Assembly (NCBI RefSeq): GCF_002234675.1
Contig: NC_019879.2
Span: 11,351,325-11,415,324 of the forward strand
Length of the DNA: 64,000 bases
From: Oryzias latipes
Taxonomy: Eukaryota; Chordata; Actinopteri; Beloniformes; Adrianichthyidae
Reading direction: 5' to 3'
In this document: in pieces, positions 10,404 through 22,609 of the stretch
Numbering within the stretch: the stretch's first letter is position 1
Layout of the letters: each line of letters starts with the position of its first letter
Translations under genes and position numbers: made by a program
The notes under the pieces: model-generated
The model's database searches: none
What the model saw: the letters and a program-made list of their open reading frames with translations, nothing else
What the model was told of the DNA's origin: nothing

Positions 10404-11899
10404 CATGAGTTCTGACCCTGGGGCATGAGAGGTAATATAAGGGTTTGTAAAACATGTCTTTGTCCCAGGGAGAACTAACTTATTTTTCTTTTTCCAGCAG
10501 AGTTGCCACTGCTGTTTTGCTTGTAGTGTTTTTAGTCATTGTTTTTAATTTTCTTTTAATCAAGCTTGACACCCTTGCTTTTATCCATTTTTAAACTGTT
10601 CTGTGCTCATTTTTAGTATCTTGGTGTCTGGACCTGGCTGAAGGTGGCTGCCTCCTCCTTTTATCCTTATGGTGGCTGGTGGGTGCCATATAGTATTGTG
10701 TAAGGGGGATCCCCCTGTTTTCAGCCCATAAATTAGTGGTGACCTGCTCAGGTGCACCTTTTTTTTTTTTTTGTATTTTCTTTTAATCACTGTTTGGGTT
10801 GTGGTGTGTTTTTGTGTGCATTTGGGCCCTGAGCAGGTACTCCTGGTGAGGGTTTTGGATCGGAGATCTCCCTTGGTGGTGGTTGTGGCTACCCGCCAGT
10901 GCAGTGGGGCTGAGGCAATCCTGGAGGCAGCCGCCCTCATGCAGTGTTCGAGTGCGGTCCAACTGTCCGAGTCTATTTTAACTTTCTCTTTTATGGAATT
11001 TGTGTCAAGTTTTTAATTATGTTTTTAACCTATCAAATCCAGTCTCCATTTGGGTTACAAATGTAAGAGGGCGTTCGGTCACACCTATATGATAAGAGCA
11101 TTTGTGTAGAAGTGTACTTTCTTTTCGTCTGCTGTATTTTATTTATTCACTTTATTGCACATCTTAAGACTCCCCTTGCATTATTAATGGATTGTGATGG
11201 AAAACCTTTGATGTACCCAACACGTCTGGAACTGTTTTTTTCTTTTCTCCGGCTGTTTTTATTTTATTTTATCCTTTTTTTTTTTTTTTTTTTTTTTTAT
11301 GTACATATTTCTTTTTTTTCCCATATTGCTTGGATATAGGGGCTGGCTCTCCTCTTTGCTTGTTTTTTCTTTTCTTTACATCCTTTTTATGTACTGTCTT
11401 GTCTATGTACTTGTCAATGTGGTTATTGACAAAAATTGAACCGTCATCCTTTTTCCTCTACTACTTAACTGCTTCATTGTTTCAGGATCCAATAAAAATT
11501 CTATCAAGTTTAAATACAAATCTAGATTTTTAACACTTCCTTCTTGAAAACTGATGGGATTTTCTGTCTTTATTTTTTCTCATTTTAGTGGCAGAAATAT
11601 CCCCTCATAGTTCCAGAGTCTGTCCTAAATTCATTCTAAAGAACTTCTGACTGTTGTTGCTAAAACACAGCATTTGATAACCATGAAGAACTTTGGAGTT
11701 TTTCTCTTGATCTTTGACTGACAGTAAAACCAATAAATTTTTCTGAGTTGCAGTAAGTCCTCTGGGAAATCAGACTCTCCTGGACTCTGATCCTTAAATC
11801 CCTCCTCCTGATGACAAGAGTCTTGAAGGGACACAAGCTGTGAGGAAACCTTGACTGCAGAAAGAACTGCAGCTTCTTCAACTGGAACTCTGCAGCAAA
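10404..11899. other. No gene recognised; T-rich stretch
   Basis: About 1.5 kb with long T runs (10.76 kb, 11.27-11.30 kb). Open frames are short and low in complexity, with no domain or splice pattern I recognise. The last 250 bases may be 5' flank of the TRIM pseudogene. Confidence 0.5.
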
Positions 11900-12935
11900 A
11901 TGAGCAGGAAGGATCTGGATGAAGAAAGCTTCTGCTGTTCCATCTGTCTGGATCTGCTGAAGGATCCGGTTACTATTCCCTGTGGACACATCTACTCCAT
12001 GAAATGTCTTCAAGGATTGTGGGATGAAGAGAACGTCCACAGCTGTCCTCGGTGCAGGAAGACCTTCACAGCGAGGCCTGTTCTGGTGAAAAGCACCATG
12101 TTAGCAGTTTTAGTGGAGCAGCTGAAGAAGACCGGACTCCAAGCTGCTCCTGCTAGTCTCTGCTCTGCTGGATCTGAAGATGTGGTCTGTGATGTCTGCA
12201 CTGGAAGAAAACTGAAAGCCATCAAGTCCTGCTTGAGCTGTCCGGCCTCTTACTGTGAGAAACACCTTCAGCCTATTTGAAAGCAGCTGCATTTAGGAAA
12301 CAGAAGCTGGTGGAACCCTCCAAGAACCTGCAGGAGAACATCTGCTCCCGTCATGATGAGGTGATGTTCTGTCGCACTGATCAGAAGTGTATCTGTTATC
12401 TCTGCTCTGTGGATGAACATAGAGGCAACGACACAGTCTCAGCTGCAGCAGAAAGGACTGAGAAGCAGAGAGAGATGGAGGAGAGTCAACAACAAATCCA
12501 GCAGAGAATCCAGGACAGAGAGGAGGTGAAGCTGCTTCAACAGGAGGTGGAGGCCATCAATCACTCTGCTGATCAAACCGTGGAGGACAGTGGGAAGATC
12601 TTCACTAAGATGATCCTTCTCATCCAGAAAAGAAGCTGTGATGTGAAGCAGCAGATCAGAGCCCAGCAGCAAACTGAAGTGAGGCGAGTCAAAGGTCTTC
12701 AGGAGGAGCTGGAGCAGGAGATCACTGAGCTGAAGAGGAGAGACGCTGAGCTGAAGCAGCTCCCGCTCACAGAGGATCACAGCCACTTTCTGCTAAACTA
12801 CCCCTCACTGCCACCACTCAGTGAGTCCACCCCCTCAGCCATCATCAATGTCCGTCCTCTGACATACTTTGAGGATGTAACAACAGCTGTGTCAGAGCTC
12901 AGAGACAAACTGCAGGACATTCTGAGAGAGGAATG

Positions 12936-13908
12936 ACAATAAGCCTTTGGACAGGCTTATTGTCAGACTAGTTAGTATTCAGAGATTATTTAACTTAATG
13001 TTAATTTATTTAAGTTAAACTTAATAACTATTTCTTTTAAAAGGCTGCTAGAAGTTGAAGCTGGGGTAACTATGGTGCACTGGGGTTCTGTCCTCTTTTC
13101 TTTTCTACTTCTACCCTTCCTCTCCTCTATTCTTGATCATAATTTATCATTTAGTTCTCCATGCCTCTGTTTGGTACAGTGCGATTCATGTATTGTCCCT
13201 CTTTTCCTCTCCCCTCCTGGGGAGTGGGAGTGCTTCCAGACTCCAGTTGGCTCATCCGTGCTCCAGTTCCTGACCGTCTACCTTGCCTTTGCTCCCGCTC
13301 CTACACCTGGCTGTGGATCCTGCCTCTGGCTCATCTCTGGCTCGTCTCTGCTCTGTACCTGACCGAGTACCTCGCCTTTGCTCCTGCTCCTACACCTGGC
13401 TGTGGATCCTGCCTCTGGCTCATCTCTGGCTCGTCTCTGCTCTGTACCTGACCGAGTACCTCGTCTCTGCTCCTACTCCTACACCTGGCTGTGGTTCCTG
13501 TCTCCGGCTCGACTCGCGCCTTTGACTGTCCCCACAACCATGGCTGAAGCTCGTCTGCTGGACTTTTTATATATGTAGTTGTAGATTTAGATAAGTTAAT
13601 TCTTCTCTAAGAGTTCTGTTAAATCGCCTGTCCGTCCTGGGGGAGGATCCCTCCTTCATGTGGGCACCCCTGAGGTTTCTTCGTTTTTTCCGGAATCCGG
13701 TTTTTTTGGGAGTTTTTCCTTACTGCGAAGGGGGGTCTAAGGGCAGGGATGCCAGTATAGCTTCGTCAGTTTGTTAGTTCATTTTAGTATTTTCCTATTG
13801 AACTCTTTGTATTCGTGATCCTTTTGAGTTCATGTTTACTTCGAAGCCCATCGAGACAACTGTTGTTGTGATTTTGGGCTATACAAATAAAATTGAATTG
13901 AAAATTGA
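12936..13908 (+). mobile_element. Retroposon-like insert in the TRIM pseudogene
   Basis: Splits the TRIM frame at the end of the coiled coil and is flanked by a 7-bp duplication AGGAATG (12929-12935 and 13909-13915). The 3' end carries the teleost-wide tail ATACAAATAAAATTGAATTG, seen on many non-LTR retroposons. The middle holds a tandem array. No reverse transcriptase is present, so it is a truncated or non-autonomous copy. The family name is uncertain. Confidence 0.7.
13270..13525 (+). repeat. 89-bp tandem repeat, about 2.8 copies
   Basis: The marker CTACACCTGGCTGTGG occurs at 13301, 13390 and 13479, exactly 89 bases apart. The units are CT-rich and stay open in one frame, producing repetitive peptides that look like an accident of the repeat. 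Confidence 0.88.
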
Positions 13909-14514
13909 AGGAATGGACAAACATCTCACTGACAGTCCCTCGTGTGGACGTTTTACTGTCAGAACCAGAACCAAAGAGCAGAGCTGACTTCCTCGGATAT
14001 TTAAGTCAAATCACACTGGATCCAAATACAGCATGCAGACATCTGTTACTGTCAGATGAGAACAGAAAGGTGACATATATGGAAAAACCTCAGTCTGAAC
14101 ATCCAGACAGATTCACTATTCATGCTCAGGTTTTGAGTAGAGAGAGTCTGACTGGACATTGCTACTGGGAGGTGGAGACGAGAGGAAACTGTTTATGTAA
14201 CAGTCGCATACAAGAACATCAGCAGATCTGGAAATGATAGTGTATTTGGTTATAATGATAAATCTTGGTCATTAGTTTGTTCTCCATTCAGTTTCTCATT
14301 TTACCACAAAAGCATAGGAACCTCCATCTCAGCTCCTGGTTCCTCCAGAGTAGGAGTGTACCTGGATTACAGAGCAGGTGTTCTGTCCTTCTACAGCGTC
14401 TCTAAAAGCAGGACTCTCCTCCACCGAGTCCAGACCACTTTCACTCAGCCGCTCCATGCGGGACTGAGTTTGTATTATGTTGGATCCACAGCAGATGTGT
14501 GTAAAGTGAAATAG

Positions 14515-16206
14515 TTCCTGAAAGAAGTGAAATGTTTGTTTTCAGGGATTTCTCTGCTTTGGATCATTTAAAACTAAATGTTTGAACTGCTAATATTTTG
14601 TGGAGTAATGTTTGTAGTCAGAAATAGAGAGAACTAAAAGAATCTTTAGAATGTGGATTGGAGACATTTTCGAACATGAATGTTAAACTTTTGGGAGTAA
14701 AATCTGTTTTCTTGTGGTTTTTTGAACTTTGGAATTTAAAATGTTTTTGTGTTGTCATGGGAGCTGAAGGAACCTGTAACACAAATAGCATCAGTGACAT
14801 CACAATCCCAGACTTTTTCTGGTTTGTTCTACAAAGAAACGACAAGAGAAGAAGCTGTAGGGGAAGATTGTGTTTGTGGAAAGAATTTTTGAATTTAATT
14901 TCTGCTTCATTTGACAACTTTTGATTGAAGATTTGTGTTTTCGTTGCTCTGTTCTTCAGAGAAAAGTTGTTTCTGATCACATGACAATAAAAACATCCTG
15001 ATTCTTTTGTCTTTATTCCAGACTTTGAGTGAAATGTGATGAAAAGTGGGAATAATATGAGGGAAGAACTGAAGGAGTTTTCCTGAAACTCCAGAAATGA
15101 CTGAGTTCATGTTTAGAGCAGAAACATCTGTCAGTCAGTCTGAGTCCTTTTAGCTTAATTATTGTTTGTAAATAAGGATTATTAGCAAGTGTCAGTTTGC
15201 TCATAAGTTTCTAAATATGTTGGCCAGAGCTTTATTCCTGGTTGAATGGACCCGGACCCAGCAATTCAATTTTATTTGTATAGTCCAAATTCCCATCAAC
15301 ATTTGTCTCAATGGGCTTTGTACAGGCAATTTTCAAAACCAATTTTTTTCAGAATAAAAGATTTTTCAAAGGTAGCCAATTTTCCTTCCCTGACCAAACT
15401 TTACACCTCAAGCTGTAGCTGAGAAAATCCATCCATCCATCCATCCATCCATCCAGGTCGCGGGGGCAGCTGTCTAAAAAAAGATGTCCAGACTTCCATC
15501 TCCCCAAAGGAGCTGGGGGGACCCCCAGACATTCCCGAGCCAGCCGAGAGACAGTCCTGGGTCTTCCCTGGGGCCTCCGCCCAGAATCTGATTATTTTTC
15601 AAAATAAAAGATCTTTTAAAATAAAAGATTGTCGAAACTTAAACGGAAAAAAAAAAAGAACCAGGCATAATTAATTATTTTTTCTGCAGCCCGTTGCCAA
15701 TTGATCCACGGACCGCTACCGGTCCACGGCCCGGTGGTTGGAGACCCCTGTCCCGTCTGGGACCAGCTGAAGCAGAGACTGGATGATTGTATCCCCACCC
15801 CCAAATGATCTGTAGAACTGATAGTAGCACTTGTAGAATAGTGGAACTCCTCAGAACAACATCATGAGGCTAGTGAGGAGCAGGAGACGTTGCTGTTAAG
15901 ATGTCATTGAGGAAAATGATGGAATTAGCTGCTTTTGACATAGTCAGTTTTGGTTATTTGGGGATTTCTTTATTATTGTCTTCATTTTTGGGTTAACGTT
16001 GATGAATGTCAAACTAATGAAAATGATGTTCTTTCTCAGTCATTATTGGTGATATCAAAGGAAACTTTAGCATATTTCATTAAAATTCAGACCAAATAGG
16101 AAAAGCTCTCCTAAATAATTGTGAGTACCGTAGTGTAGATATAAAGCCTCTGCAGAACTGAGTCTTTATGGGGAAAAAAGCCAGAGCATTTGGAGTCCTC
16201 CTTTCT
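14515..16206. other. Intergenic stretch with repeat fragments
   Basis: 14.52-15.24 kb is AT-rich flank of the TRIM pseudogene with no coding signal. At 15.26-15.33 kb a reverse-oriented teleost retroposon tail appears (CAATTCAATTTTATTTGTAT). At 15.43-15.46 kb there is an (ATCC)n run, followed to 15.59 kb by an RTE/Rex3-like fragment. At 15.68-15.75 kb there is a hAT-like terminus (GGAGACCCCTG). 15.8-16.2 kb is probably IL17D 3' flank or UTR; TTTATT runs on the plus strand near 15.97 kb would read as AATAAA for that gene. Confidence 0.6.
15430..15590. mobile_element. RTE/Rex3-like LINE fragment
   Basis: A GGTCGCGGGGGCAGC...CCAGACTTCC...GAGCCAGCCGAGAGAC...CCTCCGCCCAG pattern follows an (ATCC)n run. 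The same family recurs at 63.33-63.62 kb. It is common in teleosts; the exact clade is uncertain. Confidence 0.5.
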
Positions 16207-19200
16207 TCAGCCCTTGTGTCCAGCAGCAGAGACTCTTCTGGCTTTGGGGGCTCCTCTCTGCAGGGTTTGGTTTCTGCTCTGTGGCTCTCTGTCCTTCTCC
16301 AGCAGTGGAACGCAGGTGCATCCCACAGCGACGGAGACGTAGATCTCAGAGTAGGAGTGGCGCCCGCCAGCGCAGGAGCCGGTCCTTCTGAGGATGACGG
16401 ACGGAGAGTAAACTGGAGTACTGCGGTACTGCCTGCTCTCCTCTCCTGATGGTCCAATCAAGCAGCCTTTGCACAGACAGTAGGCCTCAGGGATGGAGCG
16501 AGGATATCTGGTTGGGTCATAGGAAATCCTGAAAAATACATGGAATCTTTTTTTTCTTCAACTTTGGTTGGTTAAACACACCTTGTTACCATCAACAGAA
16601 GCACAGACACACTGCTACAGAACTCAGCCATCACCTCATCCAAGACAGAGATGCAGAATCCATTATCCCTCCTCCACCAAACTTATCAGGGGGAGGCTCA
16701 GATCTTAAGTCAAACAGACAGCAGGCAGGTTTTCACAGCCCCACAGTCCACGCTCATGTTGGGCCTTCAGTGAAAGCAATTTCAGGTAGCTCCAACAGCT
16801 CAGTTTTCTTTAAAGTTTTGAATTGGCGGATCATTTAAACGTTTTATGACTCTCTTCATGGATGAGCTGCTGTGATTCTAAAACATGTCTACAAAGAAAA
16901 TTGAGATCCACTGGCTGGATCCAGCAAGCATGACATTAATGTACTGGTTTATTGCTAGAGTGGCATCATGATGGAACACGAGCTTTTCCATGAGTTTCAC
17001 AATCACGAAGATTTGTGTATGCAGACTGTACAGATCAGATCAGGTACACAAAGATGTAAAAGAGGCAGGACGAGTGTAATAAAGACAACATTGGAAAAGC
17101 TGTAATTGTTCCGATTCAGCAGAGTGTCACACGTTTTTCCATCTCATAATAAAACACTTTTAATGAGTTTACAAGGTCCAGGTATTAGGTTTATAAGAAA
17201 ATTACTATAGTTATACAGACCATTTCCAAAAATTGAGAATATTGGGAAAAAAGTGTATTCATTATCATATTTCCATTGAAAACTAATAGAATAAGCAGGG
17301 CCTACTGTGTAACCCTTGTGCTATCCTAGGCAATTTAACATTTGGAGTTGGGTCATCTAGACCCACTAGACAGTGCGCTGAACTGTTTTTCTTCAATGAT
17401 TTGTGATCTTCACTGGTGTCCATGGATTACATGAAATCTTCTTCACCTGTAATTATTTCAAGTATTTAATTGTTTATGTTTACATAAATCAAGCTTCCAG
17501 CACATAAAACCCACAGAAATAGGATTATAAAGTTTTATAGAATTGAGGTGAAATCTGCCTAAATTCTGCAGGACATGAATGTTTTCAACTGAGTTTCACC
17601 AACTTATCATCTACTAAACTCAAAGCACCTGCACAGATTTACCAGATGACAGCTTGGATCAATATGGGGAAGACTTCAGACTTGACAACCAGCCAGAAGA
17701 CCATCATTGATCCCCTCCATAGTCTGGATAAGCCACCATAGTTCCAAGCTAAAGAGGCTGACTGTTCACAGACTGTGTCCAAGCAGATCAAAGGAAAGTC
17801 TAATGGAAGGAGGAAATGTGGCATGAGAAGAAACAGCAGCAAAAGACACGACTGTGGGCTTCAGCGGATTATCAAAAGATTCCAGAACCTGCAAACATCC
17901 AGAAAGAGTAAGGAGGTGGAGGAACAGCTTCAAAAACCACAACATTCAGACACATTCAGGAGATGGGCTACAACTGTTGGGTTCTCGGGTCCAGACACTT
18001 CTAAGCCAGGGCCAACGGAGGAAACGTCTCAACTGGACCAAGGAAAAGAAGGACTGGACCGTTGGAGGGTGGTCCAAGGTCCTGGTTCTGATTAAAGTAA
18101 AGTGTGCCTTTCATTTAGGAATCAAGGTCCGAGAGTTTGGAGGAAGGTTGGTGAGGAGCAGAACCCAACCTGCTGAAGATCCAGAGTGAAATTTCCACAG
18201 TCAGTCATGATTTGGGCTGCAATGTCTAGCGCTGGTGTTGGTAAACTCTACTTTCTTCAATCCAAAATCACTGTAACAGTCTAGCACAGGGGTCGGCAAC
18301 CCATGGCTCCGGAGCCACATGTGGCTCTTTCATCCTTCTGTTGTGGCTCCCTGTGACTTTGGAAAATAATGAGTATTTTATAATAAATAAATTTTATTTT
18401 ATTTGTTCATTTTTCATGGCATTTCAAAGGCTCTGCTGGCTCCATACGAAGCGAAGCGAAGCGAAGCGAACCGAAGCGCGTGCCACGTAAAAATGCCATG
18501 TAAAAATCAGCTTCTTAATGAGCTCGTATTTATCGGGCGAGACCTGCAGAGCTGATAGCAGGAGGACTCACGCGGGGCGGCTTCAATAAACACTCCGGTT
18601 GTCCGGAGTGATCTTCTGCCGGGAACTTGATGTGCCGTGGGGCAGAGAGCAACTCTCTGATGACAAAGAGTTTGCGCCAGTGTTGCCAAATAGAGTCAAA
18701 GTTTTCCAACCCAAAAGTCATCTGAAAACCGCCAGACCCAGCCAAAAACCGCCCAACACAGCTTTTCTTGATGTTTTTTTTTTTTTCGTACTGGACTTAT
18801 TTAGCAAAATAATAGATTTTTCTAAATAATAGTTAGATAGTTCAGACTAATAATAAAATGTGTACACTATTGAATTTTTCTTCAGTGGGCCGCCTTCTTC
18901 AAATCATTTTCACAACCCGCCCCGACTATCGTGTCAACCTATGATGACCGTACTTTGCGCTCTCTGTGTAGGACACACTGAGGAGCGCAGGGGAAACAAC
19001 TCTCAGCTGCAGAGGATGTGAACAGGTGAATAGGTAGAGAGGAAAAGCAGGTAAAGAGGCGGAGAAGGGGCTTTGGCTTCAAACTCTGTCAGAAAGATGC
19101 AAACATGGGCGTCAGATTGAGACGCAGCTTTCACTGCAGGAGTTGAAGCAGAGACTTTCCCTGGGATGATTTTATGAACTCAAACATGGAAACATGATTA

Positions 19201-21072
19201 CCAAGTAGAACTCTTCAAAATAATAAACCTGATCTCTCCACATTCTTCGTGTCTACCATGCATTCACAAACACATCGCTCCATGCAGCGATCAGACCATA
19301 ACTTCAGCTGGTAGCTCCTACCACACGCGGCCACGGCATCATCCTTTAAAGAACATAATGTGCATTTGCAGTGATGTACGTTTCAGAGGATGTCCGATTG
19401 CCCAATGTACATATCAATCAAGTCCCGTACTTCTCAGTGAGGATTTTGATTGGCAGGTGGATTTCTAAGAAGTACTTTTTTTAAAAATCTTTTCTGGCCC
19501 GCAATCTACACTCATGTCATTGAAGATCTACCGGTCGATCATGATCGATGTAATGAGCACCTTTGAATAATTTATACATGCATAATATACATAATGATAA
19601 CAAAACGGGTTGTGGCTCCGGGTGCTTTCTTCTCATTAGGGGCGGTCCCAAATGGCCCTTTGAGTAAAAAAGGTTGCCGACCCCTGGACTAGCAGAATGT
19701 TTTAGAAGACTTCAAGATTCCTCCTGCTGAGGATCTGGATGGAGAAGCATATTTTCCAGCAGGACCTGCTCTCTGCCTGTACTATTGAAGATGGATATAT
19801 CATTTATTATGATTGATTTGATGTGATCATAATGTCTGCCTTTATATTTTTTTTAAATGGGGATTTTATCCACAGTATACAAATTTTCTGAAATCTTTTT
19901 TTTGTGTGTTTTATGAGCTGGAACTCCAATTTATGGAAAAATAAACAATTGAAATCAATTAAACAGTGGGCCTACAAGACCTCTATATGCAGTAGGGGTG
20001 TAACAATTAATCAAATCGTTTTCTATTCCTAGTATTGAACCAGATCAGTCTGTCTGAGGCAGAATCTAATCACCCCATAACATTAAAAAATCATTTCAAA
20101 ATGAGATAAATCAATCTAATTGAAATAGTGAAATACAGAATGATTGACAACACGCATGTGAAGTCAGCAAAAACTGATCCATCCATCACTCCAGTCCAAT
20201 GTCTGGACTGCAAAGACACATGACCATACGGTGTGCTAGAATTATCTAATAATGTTCCATTTGGATTATTTGGATGTGGAAAAACAACAGTGGGCGGAAC
20301 TTTAGGAAATTAAAATGTGAATCGATTTACTATTCATTGTTGTTTGTACACATATTTTAATTACACTTGATTATCTTGCAAGAAATCCAAGGAATCTGGA
20401 AAACTTCTGCTGAACTGTTCAGTACCAGGTATTTATCTCTGAGTCAGACTGGATGAAGTTTTGGCTAAAGATGTCCTGGATCTATTTTAGGTGAGTGAAT
20501 TGATTAAACAAAATGAACCAAAATTGAAAATGAATCGAAACGGCAACATCAACTATCAAAAATCGTTAAAATGAATTGTTACGACCCTAATATACATAAC
20601 ACTATTGATAGACTTCTAAAGTAACATAATAGAGTTGTCTGAGATAGAAACCTACAATAGGTGTACTAGTTATATAATATCTTGAGCTCAGTGGGAATCG
20701 TGAAATTGCTCCACAGACTGCACGTTATTGTCAGATCTCCCAGCTTCTGCTCGGCTCTCACCTGTAGGCCCAGGGGGAGACGCTCAGCAGGTTGACCGGG
20801 AGGCGCGTCCTACTGGCGGTCAGAGTCCCCGCCGTGGACGGGCAGCTCAGGTTGAGTTTGTCCTGCGGTTTCAGCTGCAGGGCGTGGTGGAAAGCGCTCA
20901 TCACTCCCACGGAGAGCCGTCCGAACATCTGCTCCAGAATCTCCTCCGGCAGGTCCAGACAGGACCGGGTCCTGCTGGCCTTCTTTCGGACCCTGCTCGC
21001 ATCCAGCAACGCCGCCAGGTGCAGCAGCAGCAGCAGCAGCAGGACGCAGATTCGAGAAGAACCAGCTGTCAT
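16207..21072 (-). CDS. il17d: Interleukin-17D, two coding exons
   Basis: Secreted cytokine of the IL-17 family. Exon 1 runs 21072 to 20762, exon 2 from 16528 to 16207; phase is kept (AG|G = Arg), giving 210 codons plus stop against 202 in human. The ATG at 21072 is preferred over an in-frame one at 21111 because it begins a clean signal peptide (MTAGSSRICVLLLLLLLHLA). Family signature: PEEILEQMFGRLSVGVMSAF, NLLSVSPWAYR at the exon junction, RYPRSIPEAYCLCKGC, then PVYSPSVILRRT, CAGGRHSYSE and VGCTCVP with the paired cystine-knot cysteines. The C-terminal tail is basic and poorly conserved, as in other IL17D. The exon 2 acceptor is tttttcag-like and the exon 1 donor is GTGAG. The gene lies on the same strand as IFT88 and 1.5 kb downstream of its stop, as in human. 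The intron holds several transposons. Confidence 0.96.
17215..17560. repeat. Repeat tract in the IL17D intron (shared with the 9.6-9.95 kb duplicate and 24.26-24.42 kb)
   Basis: A Tc1-like terminus (CAGACCATTTCCAAAAA) is followed by a fish repeat with GGGTCATCTAGACCCAC and CAGTGCGCTGAAC. The middle part recurs at 9.69-9.83 kb (in the duplicate) and 24.26-24.42 kb. Confidence 0.65.
17740..19960 (+). mobile_element. Tc1/mariner remnant, split by a hAT element
   Basis: The plus strand reads as a decayed Tc1-type transposase gene: TGATTTGGGCTGCAATGTCT (DDE region resembling IWAAMSSAGVGKL) and, after the hAT insert, a stretch matching EDLDGEAYFPAGP-like positions. A Tc1-type 3' end (GAGCTGGAACTCCAATTTAT) lies near 19.92 kb. 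Frames are short and broken. It lies in the IL17D intron. Confidence 0.65.
18287..19686. mobile_element. Non-autonomous hAT element, 1.4 kb
   Basis: Inverted termini CAGGGGTCGGCAACC / GGTTGCCGACCCCTG, with an 8-bp target duplication GTCTAGCA / GACTAGCA (one mismatch; 18279-18286 and 19687-19694). An internal GAAGC pentamer run lies near 18.45 kb. No transposase frame is present. It is inserted in the Tc1 remnant and is therefore younger than it. Confidence 0.9.
19994..20591. mobile_element. Inverted-terminus miniature element (hAT-like)
   Basis: Begins TAGGGGTGTAACAATT and ends GAATTGTTACGACCCTA, an imperfect inverted repeat. It is AT-rich and noncoding. No convincing target duplication was found, so the superfamily is tentative. 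Confidence 0.6.
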
Positions 21073-22609
21073 CTCTTGAAAACTATGTCGCCTCGCTCGA
21101 GGCGCGTTCACGAGGTGAAACTGCGGGTTGTTTGTTTTTAACCCCTCAATTTTTTTAGATGATCATGAAGAGCACAGATGTGAAATTTCAGACGCAGCTT
21201 TCAATGCAAGCAGCCCGCAGCCCCGGAGGTGAAAGTGAGACACGTGCGCTCCAGCAGAGGGTTTTTACAATCATGCTCTCATCAAAGACCCGCCATGACG
21301 CCACAAACAGCAGATGCCTTACAGAAGGAAACCTTTCAAATACTGGTATAGGATTAACCCAGGAACTATGACAGAAAAACCCATTCCATTTCATTTCCCC
21401 TCTCCGGAAATCTGTGCGTAAAATCCTTTGGGAGACGTTTGGATGCAACTGCGTGGCGCCAGAAATCTAAATCAAACCAAAGCACTGACAGATCAAGTCC
21501 CGTTCTGAGGCTTAGAGCCACGGAGACAAAAAGAGGAAAGTTTTCCCCTGCGTGACTGAGAGCAGCTCCTGACGCGAGTGGGAAGTCCAGACAGTTGGTC
21601 GCGCGCCTCCGCTGCTGGACGCCAGATTACTGGAACCCGCCCTGGAAAACCTCTGGAGTTCTGAGGAAACGACGATTTTTTACAGGACCACAGTATCAAA
21701 CAAACAAAAATACCCCCCCCCCCCCCCAAAAAAAAAAAAAAAAAAAAAAAAAACAACAGAAACTTTTAAACCAAAACCCAAATAATCGAAAACCAATAAT
21801 CATAATCCAGTTCCAAAATTTCATTTAACAAGTTTTTCAAATCTATGTTGAATATTTGATTTAAAGAAAAGAAGCCCAAAGGATCACACTGATCATGCTT
21901 AGGGGAAAATAACAATGTTTTATTTGAACAGTTATACATGTAAATAATCATTTATAAAAGATAATACAAATTTAGTGACCTGGGCTACCTTAGATCCACT
22001 AAGACTCCTGGGAAATGTGAAATCCTGTACAAAGAGTGAGGGAACTGACGGTCATGTTGTACACTTATTGTGTGTGTACTCAGCGATTTTCTTGCGAGTA
22101 AGAGACTGTGTGAATCTCAGAAACTACTAATAATACATTCTTAAAGATATTCTGGGGTCTTGCGGTGTATGGAGTACAGATGACTTTCCTACTCAGTCAG
22201 TCAGTTGGTAGGTCAGCACTTGCTCCCCCTCTACAAGTGATTTACCAGTCGAGTTGATACAGTTATAAAAAACTAGAACAATGATAACATTCATCTTCTT
22301 CTTCTGTTTATTCCCTTTCGGGGTCACGGGGCTGCCGGAGCCTATCCCACCGGAGCCTATCCCGGCCACTTGTGGGCAAAGGCAGGGGGCACCCTGGACA
22401 GGTCGCCAGTCTGTCACATTATTCAACCCATATAAATAGAGAAAAACCTTTATTTTATTTTGAATTAATCCACAACTTAAGTATAAGAATGCTGCTTCGC
22501 ACACATCTGGTCTAAAAACACTTGAATGTGTGAATTTCTGAACATATAAACTGGCCTGAAGAGCCTTAAACAATCTGGAAAAGTTCATTACAGAACAGAG
22601 CAGATCCAT
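21073..22609. other. IL17D promoter side / IFT88 3' flank
   Basis: Between the IL17D start and the IFT88 stop (same strand). It contains a C-run followed by a long A-run at 21.71-21.75 kb and a repeat fragment at 22.30-22.42 kb. AATAAA on the minus strand at 22454-22449 lies 156 bases past the IFT88 stop and is a candidate polyadenylation signal for it. I see no additional gene. Confidence 0.55.
22290..22422 (-). mobile_element. Interspersed repeat with GGGTCACGGGGCTGC core, truncated
   Basis: Same family as 41.00-41.40 kb (minus) and 48.81-49.13 kb (plus), identified by the core CCTTTCGGGGTCACGGGGCT and CTGGACAGGTCGCCAGTCTG. It contains a small internal duplication of GAGCCTATCCC. Confidence 0.7.

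Larger units (their letters stand above)
11900..14514 (+). pseudogene. TRIM-family (RING, B-box, coiled coil, PRY-SPRY) pseudogene
   Basis: The ATG at 11900 opens a RING finger ([17 protein letters not shown]), then a B-box region ending CEKHLQP. The frame is lost near 12275 and resumes in another frame with KLVEPSKNLQE, a second B-box (CSRHDEVMFC, CYLCSVDEH) and a coiled coil to 12935. A 973-bp insert follows. PRY-SPRY resumes at about 13911 (WTNISLTVPRVDVLLSEPEP, LDPNTACRHLLLS, LTGHCYWEVE), shifts frame again near 14190 and ends with CKVK and a stop at 14512-14514. The RING zinc ligand expected in HNYC is Ser (HIYS). TRIM proteins of this layout are E3 ubiquitin ligases, greatly expanded in teleosts. 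No intron is visible, so this is either a single-exon member or a retrocopy. Two frameshifts plus the insert make it dead. Confidence 0.88.

Noticed and set aside
13072-13578. Overlapping plus-strand frames with repeated peptides
   Set aside because: Product of the 89-bp tandem array inside the retroposon insert.
16168-16449. 93-residue plus-strand open frame
   Set aside because: Antisense shadow of IL17D exon 2.
20758-21141. Alternative plus-strand frames over IL17D exon 1
   Set aside because: GC-rich antisense shadows; the minus strand has the signal peptide and IL-17 motifs.
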